Assembly: GCF_963082655.1 (NCBI RefSeq)
Contig: NC_081553.1
Location: forward strand, 157,333,441 to 157,397,440
Source: Stomoxys calcitrans
Lineage: Eukaryota > Arthropoda > Insecta > Diptera > Muscidae
Direction: 5' to 3'
DNA: 64,000 bases
In this document: one piece after another, positions 1 through 9,358 of the stretch
Position numbering within the stretch: position 1 is the stretch's first letter
How the letters are laid out: each line of letters begins with the position of its first letter
The notes under the pieces: model-generated
Told to the model about the DNA's origin: nothing
The model's database searches: none
The model's input: the letters and a program-made list of their open reading frames with translations, nothing else
Position numbers and translations under genes: made by a program

Positions 1-1135
1 CAGACCGACACATTGATCCAATCCTTAGACCAGTACCGGGTGGACCCGATCCTTAGAGACTAGATAAACCATATGCTAAGGAACAGGTGGATGAATTGTA
101 TGTCCCATGGCATATATATAAGGGAGAAAGTGGCTCAAGGCACGCCACAGGGGGACATTTTATCGCCACTCCTATGGGTGACCTATTACGGATGCTGACT
201 GAAGAGGAATTTTAACCCGTCTGCTACCCAGACGATATTATAGTATTTCTAAAGGGTAAGGATCCGAACCAGCTATGCAGAAGTGCCGAAAGGATCTTGC
301 ACATGGCATATGACTGGGCTAGACCCAGGAGTCTCAATGTTAACCCAGAGAAGACTGAAATATGCCTGTTCACGAAGAAGACGAAGGTGGGCCAAATTAA
401 TGTTTCACTTTTCCTCTACGAAATGAATCTGACAAGGTCAAATACTTAGGTATGATCTGGGACAGGAAACTGAATTGGAAGTGTCACATTCAGAAGCGTA
501 CTGAGAAGGCTCACAGATTTTGGGCACAATGGAACCGTAGGCTAGAAATGAGGCCTGATTCCGAGGATATTCCACTAGCGTGATTAGACCAATACTAGCT
601 TTTGCCTCAGTATTTGGCGGACTGGCAAGGAGAAAAAGTGCATCATAAAGGCCATACAACAGGTTCCGAAAACATGATGTCTTGGCATAGGCGGAGGGAT
701 GAGGACCACGCCCACTAGGCCACAGGAGACTATTCTAGATATCCGACCCATTGACATACAGACAAAGTGTGAGGCAGCCACTGCGGCTATGACTTATGAC
801 GATGGGAAAATGGCTTGAGGATGGGAGCAGCTCGGATGCCTAAGATAAACCTTGAGGTTGAGTGCGAGGCATTGCTGGCAGCGGCACAGTCTTGGATTGA
901 CGGAACACTAGTATTGCCTTCTGGAAGATCATGTTACACGGATGGATGAAAGCTAGAGGACAAAGTAGGCCTGGGAGTTTACATTCAGAACCCAGGGATT
1001 GAGATCTGTTTAAGACTGCCTCACCATAATACGGTCTTACGGGCGGAGATCCGGTCGATCCCGGAATGCGTGAGGTGATGTGGTGCTAACGCGAGGACGT
1101 CGAGTGTGAACATCTTTATAGACAGTAACTGCTAT
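1..1135 (+). mobile_element. LINE A fragment (RT end + RNase H), degenerate
   Basis: This is a decayed piece of an RNase H-bearing non-LTR retrotransposon of the I/LOA type, here called LINE A. Near base 140 the translation shows the RT motif GTPQGDILSPLLW. Around 935-1110 an RNase H-like segment (SCYTDG, then KVGLGVYIQNPG) is visible but broken by stops. The same sequence occurs on the minus strand near 24.4-25.6 kb and 32.2-33.4 kb. Stops and frame breaks throughout mean it cannot code for a working enzyme. It lies in the intron upstream of the exon at 2066, in the same orientation as the host gene. Confidence 0.8.
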
Positions 1136-1139
1136 TGTC

Positions 1140-1975
1140 CGATGATGGGGACGAAGAAGATGGAACCAGTCCCTGATGATGGTATATGATGTTTACCTCC
1201 TAATCAGAAAGTGGTCCACGTAGCTGTAACCCGACTGATGAACAACCACAACTTAAGACCCGATGCGACACCCTGATAAGGTGTATGCATCCGCTACTCT
1301 GCGCAATTTGGCTCTGCATGTACATACGACATTGGACAACCTTTCCCATCACTAAATGAAAGAAACTTGTAACTTCTTTAGCGCACAGGCGTGGCAAAAT
1401 GGCTGCTCGAAACTTCGTGAATTGATAGCAGTATTGTACTGACAACTAACCTTTGGTACATGATTTTTGAAGAACGCATACCCGATGATTGGAACCCCAG
1501 CATACTAAGAACCGTACACAAGAAAAGAGACAAAACTGAATGTGCCATCTTCAGTGGAATAAATCTCCTCCCCATCGCATACAAGATACTCTAGAGCGTA
1601 CTGTGTAAAAGCTTTGAACCTATAGTCTATGAGATAATTGGGCCCTATCAATGCGGCTTTAGACCTGATAAATCCACTCTAGACCATATATAAACACTGC
1701 GCCAAATCCTGGGAAAGAACCGAAAAGGACAAATTAACACCTACCATCTCTTTGTCGCTTTTGATACTCCTTTATGTTCAAAGGTATCCCTGCAAAATTA
1801 AAAAGACTGCTGGATGACACTTGCTGATACACATTCCTCAGTAAGAATAGGAAAGAATTTCTCCGAACCATTCTATAGCAAACGAGGTTTCAGACAGGGA
1901 GACAGCCTATCGGGTGGTCTCTTTAATATTCTGCTGGAGGCGATAATACGAGATTCTCTCAAATAAGCCTACTTT
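1140..1975 (+). mobile_element. RTE/CR1-type LINE reverse transcriptase fragment
   Basis: Between about 1465 and 1970 the frames give pieces of an RT fingers/palm region: PDDWN, VHKK, then GPYQCGFRPDKSTLDH and TLRQILGKN. The stretch at 1640-1720 is nearly the same as 62214-62290, so both belong to one LINE family distinct from LINE A and LINE B. Several stops and a frameshift break it. The left boundary with LINE A is uncertain. Confidence 0.7.
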
Positions 1976-2065
1976 AACGCTTGTTTAAGTTTTGTGAAAA
2001 TGGGCATAAGTTATTTGAATTTGTGTTCATACTTTTAATGATGATATTTTTTTTATATATTTCAG

Positions 2066-2398
2066 TGTTTTTTTAAAACGCAGGGCACGAGGAGACGCCA
2101 ATGGCCCCCTAGTCGAGAGGAAATACTGTGCACCATTAATCGCCGACCATGTTGTGCCAAAATTTTTTTCATGGACGGACAATTTTATTCCGTTGAATTT
2201 CAGCCTTGTTCAACTGCATTAGAAGTAATGGAAATAATAAAAAAGAAAATTGGACTTCATGATAATTCAACTGGCTATGCGATTTACGAAGTTATTGGAG
2301 GCACGGAGAGAAGTTTACTTTTCGAAGAAAAAATTACAGATGTTTTGTCAAAATGGGAAAACTATAGAGGGGCTGCGCATCAAGCTGCTGTTACAACG
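2066..2398 (+). CDS. MyTH4-FERM myosin-like gene, exon (FERM lobe F1)
   Basis: This is the first host exon in the window, 111 codons in phase 0. The acceptor is a T-rich tract ending ttttatatatttcag (2051-2065). The donor is acg|gtagtg. It starts with an R-rich linker followed by WPPSREEI, the usual link from a MyTH4 domain into FERM. Then comes a ubiquitin-like F1 lobe (MDGQFYSVEFQPCSTALEV, IIKKKIGL, ending TDVLSKWE). MyTH4-FERM myosins (classes VII, X, XV) use this tail to bind cargo or membrane proteins on actin protrusions. A second possible acceptor lies at 2083 (aaaacgcag), six codons downstream and in the same frame. The product could also be a PLEKHH/MAX-1-type MyTH4-FERM protein, because the motor domain lies outside the window. 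Drosophila Sisyphus (Myo10A) is a candidate orthologue but I cannot prove it here. Confidence 0.85.
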
Positions 2399-2454
2399 GT
2401 AGTGTATTCACTTGATTAAATTATTTTAGTTAATTTATATAATATTCTTTTCAG

Positions 2455-2865
2455 TCAAGTACTGTCTCAAACAAAATTGTACAACAGCACTATTTGTTGT
2501 TCAAGAAACATTTGTTCCTCGATAACTACATAAACTTAGATGATCCTGTGGAAAAGGAATTATTGTATCATCAGGTTTTACATTCCCTGCGAAGTGAGAG
2601 GTTCCCTATTACAGAAATGGAAGCAATTATGTTAACTGCACTTCAAGGGCAGTTGGAACTAGGCGACTATTGTGACAAAATGATTGACTATGAACACATT
2701 GGAAGTCATTGCTTACCTACTAGATTTGTCCCAAATTTACCTCACAACGCTGTGGCTATACACCATCAAAGTTTACGCGGTATGCCGTCATCGGAAGCCA
2801 AAAAGCTATTTTTAAATTTGGTCAAAAGTTGGCCTCTTCACAGAGCGACCATATTTGACGTGATG
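2455..2865 (+). CDS. MyTH4-FERM myosin-like gene, exon (FERM F1 end, F2, start of F3)
   Basis: This exon has 137 codons, phase 0 at both ends. It follows a 56-bp intron (2399-2454, gtagtg...cttttcag). Its donor is atg|gtaagt, a perfect consensus. The protein begins SSTVSNKIVQQHY and continues LLFKKHLFLDNYINLDD, a segment typical of the end of F1 in myosin FERM domains. A helical F2 lobe follows (EKELLYHQVLHSLRS, EAIMLTALQGQLELGDY). The linker into F3 reads KLFLNLVKSWPLHRATIFDV, closely resembling the myosin X/VII pattern. The open frame continues past the donor to 2934, but those residues are intronic. The next exon is 27 kb downstream. Confidence 0.87.
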
Positions 2866-2998
2866 GTAAGTTTTGCACATACATACATATGTACATACAC
2901 TTACGTTAGACACACTTTTATGTTTAAATTATGACAGCAAAAAATTTAAATTTTAAACACAGAAAATAAAAGTAAAAGCTCCGATTGCGAAATTAGTA
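2866..2998. other. Start of a giant TE-filled intron (2866-29953)
   Basis: The donor gtaagt at 2866 opens an intron of about 27.1 kb that ends at the acceptor at 29953. The first 130 bases are AT-rich with a short CATA repeat (2879-2895). I see no gene here. The mariner copy begins at 2999. Confidence 0.75.
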
Positions 2999-3255
2999 TT
3001 GGGTTGCGCAAAAAGTAATTGCGGATTTTTCATATAGTCGGCGTTGACAAATTTTTTCAATGGCCGGTGACTCTGTAATTGCATTTTTTCTTCTGTCAGT
3101 TATCAGCTGTTACTTTTAGCTAGCTTTAGAAAAAAAGTGCGCGAAATTTTGTTTACATTTGTTTGTTTGGCGTCAATTTTAATATGGGTACCACATGTAT
3201 TGAAAGAAATTCATTTAACAAACCGAATCAACGCTTGTGATATGCACCTTAAACG

Positions 3256-3671
3256 AGTTACGATAGCACAATCCCAACCTTAATAACATTTCCTAATCCA
3301 CCTACGTTATAATATTTCCAAATAAATTTCATATAAGAACATGTAGGTCACTTCATTTCATTTCATTCCATTTCAACACCTGGTTGCTACATTTAAGAAC
3401 ACACAAACATACATACATACGTAAAAGCTCACACAGTCATCCAGGTGCATCTTTTTGCAACAGTTTTCTCACAGTCATTTTACATACATACATACAAGCT
3501 GACACAGTCATTCAACTGCATCTTTAGCAATAGTTTTCTCACAGTCATTTTTGTTAAGCTAAGCTATTCTGTAATTTCTATTGTTAAGTTATTGGTACTT
3601 GTGAAAAAATTTGAATAAAGAAAATGACTCCCGTTCTGACAACCAACTAGTGAAGTTGTTATTAATTAACT
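3256..3671 (+). repeat. 5' LTR of the errantivirus
   Basis: The 416-bp LTR has short inverted ends AGTTA...TAACT. It carries a polyadenylation signal AATAAA at 3614-3619. An imperfect tandem duplication occupies 3407-3551. By eye it is identical to 10958-11373. The LTR should provide the promoter and polyadenylation functions. I could not pick out a TATA box with confidence, which fits the initiator-driven promoters of this group. Confidence 0.93.
3407..3551 (+). repeat. Tandem duplication inside the LTR
   Basis: Two units of about 70-75 bp (3407-3481 and 3482-3551) share catacatacatac, cacagtcat, ggtgcatcttt/actgcatcttt and agttttctcacagtcatttt. The same pair recurs in the 3' LTR at 11109-11253. 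Repeats like this in U3/R often carry regulatory sites, but the function here is inferred. Confidence 0.8.
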
Positions 3672-3681
3672 GGCGCAGTCG
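3671..3681 (+). promoter_or_regulatory. Primer-binding site
   Basis: Directly at the end of the 5' LTR the sequence is tggcgcagtcg. It overlaps the LTR by one base. TGG followed by a short GC-rich word is the expected complement of a tRNA 3' CCA end. It resembles the tRNA-Ser type used by 17.6/297/ZAM-like elements. The primer identity is inferred from the motif only. Confidence 0.75.
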
Positions 3682-4457
3682 AAAAAAAGTTGAGTGCATA
3701 TCAACTTCGCTCCCGCTTTCAAAATCTATTAAAGCATATAATAGAAGGAAGCAAATCTATTACGGAATATAATAGAAAAATAAATATTAGTGCTAAGTGA
3801 ATTATAATAACAAAAAAAAAAAGATTCTATATTTATCAAAAAATTAATAAGTGAAAAAAAATAAAACAAAAGACAAAACGAATAGTAAAGTATTAAAAAA
3901 CATTCAATCTATAAAAAACCAGCTTATAAGTGACACATTAAAAGAAAAGACAACGAGAATATCAAACTACTCAATAACCAACAAAGGAAAAGAAATAAAA
4001 ACAAAGGAAAATAATTATAGAAACTGTCAAAAAATTTTTTTAACAATCAAGCAGTGATTCAAATAAAACACAAGTAAAACACCACTACCTCTCCTTCGAG
4101 AGTCACCAGTGACAATAAATCTCCTTAGGAAGATCGCCCAAATAATTTCTCTGCTAAAATCAACGAATTGAATATTTCGTCTACCTCCCTTAAGGCGGAA
4201 CATCATAAACGTCCCGAATTGCAACCTTTGAATCTGAAGAAGTCCATAGAACCTACACCACCCTCGCATATCTCCGCTTCGCATAACAGCAAAAGTACCA
4301 ATAGTCAGAGCAGCAGCACCCTTAACAACTCGAACAACAAAACAGCCACTACAACATCAACAACAACGCTGGACATGGAACTACTTCTAGTAATAATAGG
4401 GTAAATAGATATAATCTAATTATTAAGCACACATAAACATAAATAAATATTAAATAT
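3682..4457 (+). other. Errantivirus leader before gag
   Basis: This 776-bp AT-rich leader lies between the primer-binding site and the gag ATG. Short open stretches (3851-4057 and 4168-4404) lack a convincing ATG and have low-complexity Lys/Asn- or Ser/Thr-rich translations. I do not call them genes. The leader should hold the packaging signal and the splice donor for env mRNA. A GT at 4402 (tagg|gtaaat) is one candidate donor, not demonstrable by sequence alone. Confidence 0.6.
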
Positions 4458-5813
4458 ATGAGAAAAGCAAACCGTTCAAAACCATATTCAAAAATATTCA
4501 GACACCTTGTACCAATACCAGAACACGTAGAAATGTCCTTAAATAACCTACCCCCAACTAACCATCTTGAAAATACCAATGTTCAGTCATCAGGACAAAC
4601 AAGACCCTCATTAATCCTTGATTCCCTGAAGATTCCAGACATAGTCAAAGACCTCCCCGTTTTTGATGGAAATCCAAGATGCTTACACGAATTTCTTACT
4701 AATGTTGAAGAAATTCTAGGCCTACTTGTCGAGATTGACGGTACGAACTACGCCAAAATTATTCTTAGGGCAATTCGAAATAAGATAGTGGGACCAGCAA
4801 ATGAGATACTAAATATTTATGGCACACCATTAATATGGGAAAATATTAAATCCAACCTAATACTTCACTACTCCGATAAACGAAATGAGACTTCATTAAT
4901 CCGAGACTTGCACAATCTACGACAGACAAATCAAACCGTTCAGGAGTTTTATAGTTCAATCATAGAGATTCTATCAACCATAAACAATAATATTATGATT
5001 CACGAGACAAATTCAAGTGTGATAGAAGCGAAACAGAAACTATTTGCGGAAATGTGTTTAAACACCTTCCTGTCAGGACTAAAGGAGCCTTTAGGTTCGA
5101 GTATTAGATCCATGAGACCTAATACGATGGCAGAGGCACTTTCATTTTGCATAAACGAACAGAATATGTTCTATGTAAAGAAACAGTCAAATTACACAAA
5201 TTTTCTGCCACGACAGGACAATAGAAATTTTTTCCCCACACAACCATATAATTCAAGATTTAGAAATGGTTTCATCCCACAGGTTGCAAGGCAGACTTAT
5301 CCCATGACACCTTTCACATTTAGCATTCCTGGAAATCAGAATCAACCAAGATTTAGTCCGAATCCTCAAACTAATAGGGCAAATATTTTCGGACAAAATA
5401 GACCCTCTATCCCCTTTGCCCAACGGAATTACTCTCCTGACGGACAGAACATACAGACTTCCAACAACCCCAATAACTTGAATACTCAGAGAAATCGGCA
5501 AAACATATTACCACCCCCGGAACCCATGGACATTAGTTCGGGCTACACTCACCTGAGAAGACCTACGAGTACACAAGTCCGTAGAAATATGACCCAGCCA
5601 CAGAATTTGCATAATATAAATTTTTCGAACCCACCGTACACATATTTAGATGATTACTACCAAGAAGACATTGCTTGTATCCAGGGAAATGACTATAGTC
5701 AAGAACCTATAGAACCTTTAGGGCATAGCGTTGAGGAAAGTCATTTCGACAACGAGATTGACGACTCGGAAAATTTTCAGTCGAGAGCCTCGCAGGACCA
5801 ACTGGATACTTAG
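4458..5813 (+). CDS. gag: Errantivirus Gag polyprotein
   Basis: This frame encodes 451 residues from ATG 4458 to TAG 5811-5813. The N-terminal half is a helical capsid-like region, starting around PVFDGNPRCLHEFL and including ILRAIRNKIVG and LRQTNQTVQEFYSSI. That is typical of gypsy-group Gag. The C-terminal part, from about residue 240, is rich in Asn, Pro, Gln and Arg (PTQPYNSRFRNG, FGQNRPSIPFAQRN). It lacks a CCHC zinc knuckle, as is usual in errantiviruses, so basic stretches probably bind RNA. A later ATG at 4533 (MSLNNLP) could be the real start. The end overlaps pol in the -1 frame. Gag builds the particle core. Confidence 0.9.
   Translation: MRKANRSKPYSKIFRHLVPIPEHVEMSLNNLPPTNHLENTNVQSSGQTRPSLILDSLKIPDIVKDLPVFDGNPRCLHEFLTNVEEILGLLVEIDGTNYAKIILRAIRNKIVGPANEILNIYGTPLIWENIKSNLILHYSDKRNETSLIRDLHNLRQTNQTVQEFYSSIIEILSTINNNIMIHETNSSVIEAKQKLFAEMCLNTFLSGLKEPLGSSIRSMRPNTMAEALSFCINEQNMFYVKKQSNYTNFLPRQDNRNFFPTQPYNSRFRNGFIPQVARQTYPMTPFTFSIPGNQNQPRFSPNPQTNRANIFGQNRPSIPFAQRNYSPDGQNIQTSNNPNNLNTQRNRQNILPPPEPMDISSGYTHLRRPTSTQVRRNMTQPQNLHNINFSNPPYTYLDDYYQEDIACIQGNDYSQEPIEPLGHSVEESHFDNEIDDSENFQSRASQDQLDT
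5771..5777 (+). promoter_or_regulatory. Putative -1 ribosomal frameshift site
   Basis: The heptamer A AAT TTT (AAATTTT) lies in the gag frame 34-40 bases before the gag stop and fits the X XXY YYZ slippery rule. Gag reads in one frame and the protease frame is exactly -1 to it. The -1 frame is open from here through protease to 9346. Slippage here would make a Gag-Pol fusion. No downstream hairpin or pseudoknot was checked. Confidence 0.65.
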
Positions 5814-8800
5814 ACGTAAATGTACACGGACAGACCTTACCCTTCATTGAGATATCCTCTCCTTTCGATAGACCATTAAAATTTTTAATCGATACAGGTG
5901 CTTCGGCATCATTCATAAACCCAGAAATTGTTAATCCAAACGAATGTGAGACTTGTGCTCCTATTATTATGACAACGTCCCTCGTCAGTCACACCTTGGA
6001 TAGGAAAATTAAATTACCAATGTTTTTAGAATTCAGAACCGAAGGTGAAATAGAATTTTACGTGTTCAAATTTCACAATTATTTCGATGGATTAATTGGA
6101 GTAGATATTTTAAATAGGTTGAAAGCTAAAGTAGATTTTGGTAGGAAATCCCTGATCACCAACTCTATCGAAATCCCATTTAAATTTAGACCAAACTTTT
6201 CATCAGGGAAATTCCATATTCCGCCATGTTCGAAACTTGTCATTAAATGCCCAGTAGATACCAAAAACGGCGACTTTTTTATGAGAAAAACGTTTTTGGA
6301 ACCCGACTTATTTATTTCTGAAGGTATTTACTTCTCGAGAGAATGGCACAGTTTCGTCGAAATTGTGAACAACTCGGACAAGGAAAAAATTCTATGCATT
6401 GAACAACCGATAAAGACAATCCCATATGCGAAGGCGGATTTCATTGAAGTTAACAACTTCAATATAGATGCGGGAACCCCGAACCTCACTAATAACGTAT
6501 GGAAATCCATTCGGATGAACCATCTAAATGTTGAGGAAAGGAAGGCTTTAATAAACCTCGGCAAAAATTTCGAAGATATATTCTTCAAGGAAGGCGAAAC
6601 CCTTACCTTCTCTAACCAAATCAAACACCGAGTAAAGACGTCGGATGACATACCAATATTCACTAAATCTTATAGATATCCTTATATACATAAGGAAGAA
6701 GTAAGATGTCAAATCGATAAGATGCTACGACAGGGTATTATTAAACCGAGTTTCTCCCCCTGGAGTGCTCCCGTGTGGATAGTCCCTAAAAAGAAGGACG
6801 CCAGTGGCATCCAGAAATGGAGACTTGTGATCGATTATAGGAAGTTAAACGAAAAAACTATATGCGACAAATATCCAATACCCAATATTACGGATATATT
6901 GGATAAATTGGGAAGAAGCATGTATTTTTCGACACTTGACCTGGCAAGCGGCTTCCACCAGATTGAAATGGACCCAAGAGATGTTTGTAAAACGGCATTT
7001 TCTGTTGATGGAGGTCATTTTGAATTCGTACGAATGCCCTTTGGCTTGAAGAATGCCCCATCAACATTCCAACGGGTCATGGATAATGTCTTGAAGGACC
7101 TAATTGGAACAGTTTGCTTAGTCTACTTGGACGACATAATTGTTTACTCTACCTCATTGCAAGAACACACGGAGAATTTGAAGAAAGTTTTCGAGCGACT
7201 CAGAGAGTCAAACTTGAAAATTCAGTTAGATAAATCCGAGTTCCTATGCAAAGAGTGTGCATTTTTGGGACATATTGTTTCCACAGAGGGTATTAAGCCA
7301 AATCCCGAAAAAATTAAGGCTATACGGAAATTTCCTATCCCCAAAACACAAAGGGAGATCAAGTCCTTTTTAGGGTTATTGGGATACTACCGGAAATTTA
7401 TTCAGAATTTTTCGAATATTACGAAACCTTTTACTGAATGTCTGAAGAAAGGTCGGAGAATACGTTTCGACGAACGGTATGTAAAGGCATTTGAGACCTG
7501 CAAGGACCTTTTAACTAATGACCCGATTCTTCAATACCCAGATTTTTCAAAACCTTTCAATCTCACTACGGATGCTAGCGACTTTGCTCTTGGAGCGATT
7601 CTTTCCCAAGGAACAATTGGGGCGGACAAACCGATATGCTATGCTAGCAGGACATTGACCGACACTGAACTTAACTATTCCACTATAGAAAAGGAACTGT
7701 TGGCCATTGTCTGGGCGACGAAGTATTTTCGGCCCTACCTATTCGGCCGAAAATTCAAGATTATAACAGACCACAGGCCACTGACCTGGATTATGAGTCT
7801 GAAAGAGCCGAATTCGAAACTAGTTAGGTGGAGGTTGAAACTAGAGGAATTTGATTATGAGATAGCATATAAGAAAGGGAAACTTAATACAAACGCTGAT
7901 GCGTTGAGCCGCATCAAGATAGACAATTGTGAGATTTCGAAGACCAGCGAAATTGGCATCAATTTACTTGAAAATGTTACGGATGGATCGACGATTCATT
8001 CTGCGGACGAGAATTTTGACGATGGGATCCCCATATCGGAGCGACCCATTAACGAGTTCAACATCCAAATTATACTCCAAATACGTGACAGGGCACCTGC
8101 CATGGTGCTGGAGACTATATTCAAGAATAAGATGAGGAAGACAATTAGTAGACCGGAATATAACGAGACTACCATGACAGAGATCTTCAGACAACACATA
8201 CCTTCGAAGAAGCTATGTGCTATAATGTCTGACGACGAGAATTTTAGGATACTTCAAAGCACATATTCAAAATTTTTCTCCAATAACAAACTTTTCAAAC
8301 TAGTGAGATGTAAAGTCATGCTAACCGATATTAAAGATATCGCCGAACAGGATAGACTTATTAGTGAGTACCACGTCAATCACAACCATAGGGGCATACA
8401 AGAATCATACGAACACCTTAAACGGGAATACTTTTTCCCATATATGAAAAACAAAATTGCAAGTTACATAAACCTTTGTGAGACTTGTCAAACACTTAAA
8501 TATGATAGAAGACCACCGAAGCCGAAATTTGAAAAACCCGAAACTCCGAGTAGCCCTTTGGATATAATCCACATAGATGTCTACTGCATAAATAAGCGAA
8601 ATATCTTGACGTTCATAGATAAGTTTTCGAAATACGCAGCAGCATACTCCTTAGATTCAAGAAATAGTCTATCCATTTTAAAGAGTATAAAACACTTTAC
8701 TAGCCTGCACGGCATACCCCGAAAAATCATCTGCGATCAAGGCACAGAATTCAGCGCCTCTATTATAAAAGATTTTTGCAAAATGAACAACATAGAAATT

Positions 8801-9346
8801 CATTATACATCGTTTCAACAAAGCACTGGTAATTCCCCGGTAGAAAGACTGCATTCGACAATAACGGAAACATACAGGATCATCTTACAGAAATATAAAA
8901 ATTCCGAACTCCCATTGGACCACGACGAAATTCTAGCAGAAGTCATAATGACATATAACAACTCCATTCACTCATCGACTAAATTGACCCCTTTTGAACT
9001 ATTTTATGGTAGGACTCAAAGTTTCGAAAAGAATTTAACTTATAACACCGAACACGATTACCTACGAAGGTTACAAGATTTTCAGAATCATCTATACACA
9101 ATGGTAAAAGAAAAGTTGTCAAAGGATACAGAGAAAAGAATCGACAAATTAAACGTCAATAGAGACACACCTGACAATTTTATTCAAGACGAAAATATTT
9201 ACAGAAAAGAATGTAGACGCAATAAAATAACCCCGAGGTTCTCGAAACGCTTAGTAAAACAGGACGGAAAAGTAACCCTACTTACTTCCAATAATCAAAA
9301 GTTACATAAATCCAAAATAAAAAGGAAACGTAAAAACTATACCTAA
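5777..9346 (+). CDS. pol: Errantivirus Pol polyprotein (PR-RT-RNase H-IN)
   Basis: The frame is open for about 1,189 codons after the putative frameshift, to TAA 9344-9346. Protease: DTGAS at 5891-5905. Reverse transcriptase: LVIDYRKLN at about 6824, the catalytic Asp of STLDLASGF at 6938, and YLDD at 7124-7135. RNase H: TTDAS with Asp at 7571, EKELLAIVWA, TDHRPLTW and NADALSR. Integrase: an HHCC zinc finger (His 8372/8387 region, CETC from 8477), then a D,D35E core with Asp 8576, Asp 8735 and Glu 8843. All these residues are intact. Pol copies genomic RNA into DNA and inserts it. The first ATG, at 5969, lies after the protease motif, so a separate start is unlikely. Confidence 0.95.
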   Translation, partial: SVESLAGPTGYLDVNVHGQTLPFIEISSPFDRPLKFLIDTGASASFINPEIVNPNECETCAPIIMTTSLVSHTLDRKIKLPMFLEFRTEGEIEFYVFKFHNYFDGLIGVDILNRLKAKVDFGRKSLITNSIEIPFKFRPNFSSGKFHIPPCSKLVIKCPVDTKNGDFFMRKTFLEPDLFISEGIYFSREWHSFVEIVNNSDKEKILCIEQPIKTIPYAKADFIEVNNFNIDAGTPNLTNNVWKSIRMNHLNVEERKALINLGKNFEDIFFKEGETLTFSNQIKHRVKTSDDIPIFTKSYRYPYIHKEEVRCQIDKMLRQGIIKPSFSPWSAPVWIVPKKKDASGIQKWRLVIDYRKLNEKTICDKYPIPNITDILDKLGRSMYFSTLDLASGFHQIEMDPRDVCKTAFSVDGGHFEFVRMPFGLKNAPSTFQRVMDNVLKDLIGTVCLVYLDDIIVYSTSLQEHTENLKKVFERLRESNLKIQLDKSEFLCKECAFLGHIVSTEGIKPNPEKIKAIRKFPIPKTQREIKSFLGLLGYYRKFIQNFSNITKPFTECLKKGRRIRFDERYVKAFETCKDLLTNDPILQYPDFSKPFNLTTDASDFALGAILSQGTIGADKPICYASRTLTDTELNYSTIEKELLAIVWATKYFRPYLFGRKFKIITDHRPLTWIMSLKEPNSKLVRWRLKLEEFDYEIAYKKGKLNTNADALSRIKIDNCEISKTSEIGINLLENVTDGSTIHSADENFDDGIPISERPINEFNIQIILQIRDRAPAMVLETIFKNKMRKTISRPEYNETTMTEIFRQHIPSKKLCAIMSDDENFRILQSTYSKFFSNNKLFKLVRCKVMLTDIKDIAEQDRLISEYHVNHNHRGIQESYEHLKREYFFPYMKNKIASYINLCETCQTLKYDRRPPKPKFEKPETPSSPLDIIHIDVYCINKRNILTFIDKFSKYAAAYSLDSRNSLSILKSIKHFTSLHGIPRKIICDQGTEFSASIIKDFCKMNNIEIHYTSFQQSTGNSPVERLHSTITETYRIILQKYKNSELPLDHDEILAEVIMTYNNSIHSSTKLTPFELFYGRTQSFEKNLTYNTEHDYLRRLQDFQNHLYTMVKEKLSKDTEKRIDKLNVNRDTPDNFIQDENIYRKECRRNKITPRFSKRLVKQDGKVTLLTSNNQKLHKSKIKRKRKNYT

Positions 9347-9350
9347 TTTT

Positions 9351-9358
9351 CTTTTTAG
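9351..9358 (+). promoter_or_regulatory. Putative splice acceptor for env mRNA
   Basis: The sequence aattttctttttag lies just after the pol stop and just before the env frame, in the place where errantiviruses splice the subgenomic env message. The env frame has no in-frame ATG between its last upstream stop (9318-9320) and the cleavage site at 9641, so a spliced leader supplying the start is likely. Confidence 0.6.

Noticed and set aside
2084..2084. Alternative acceptor aaaacgcag at 2075-2083
   Set aside because: It keeps the frame but lacks a good pyrimidine tract. The acceptor at 2065 has one, so 2066 is preferred.
2866..2934. Continuation of the exon frame past 2865
   Set aside because: The frame stays open by chance for 23 codons, but the perfect donor gtaagt and the fit to the exon at 29954 show it is intronic.
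3851..4404. Open frames upstream of gag in the errantivirus leader
   Set aside because: They rely on non-ATG starts and have low-complexity Lys/Asn/Ser/Thr translations typical of AT-rich leader sequence, so I do not call them genes.
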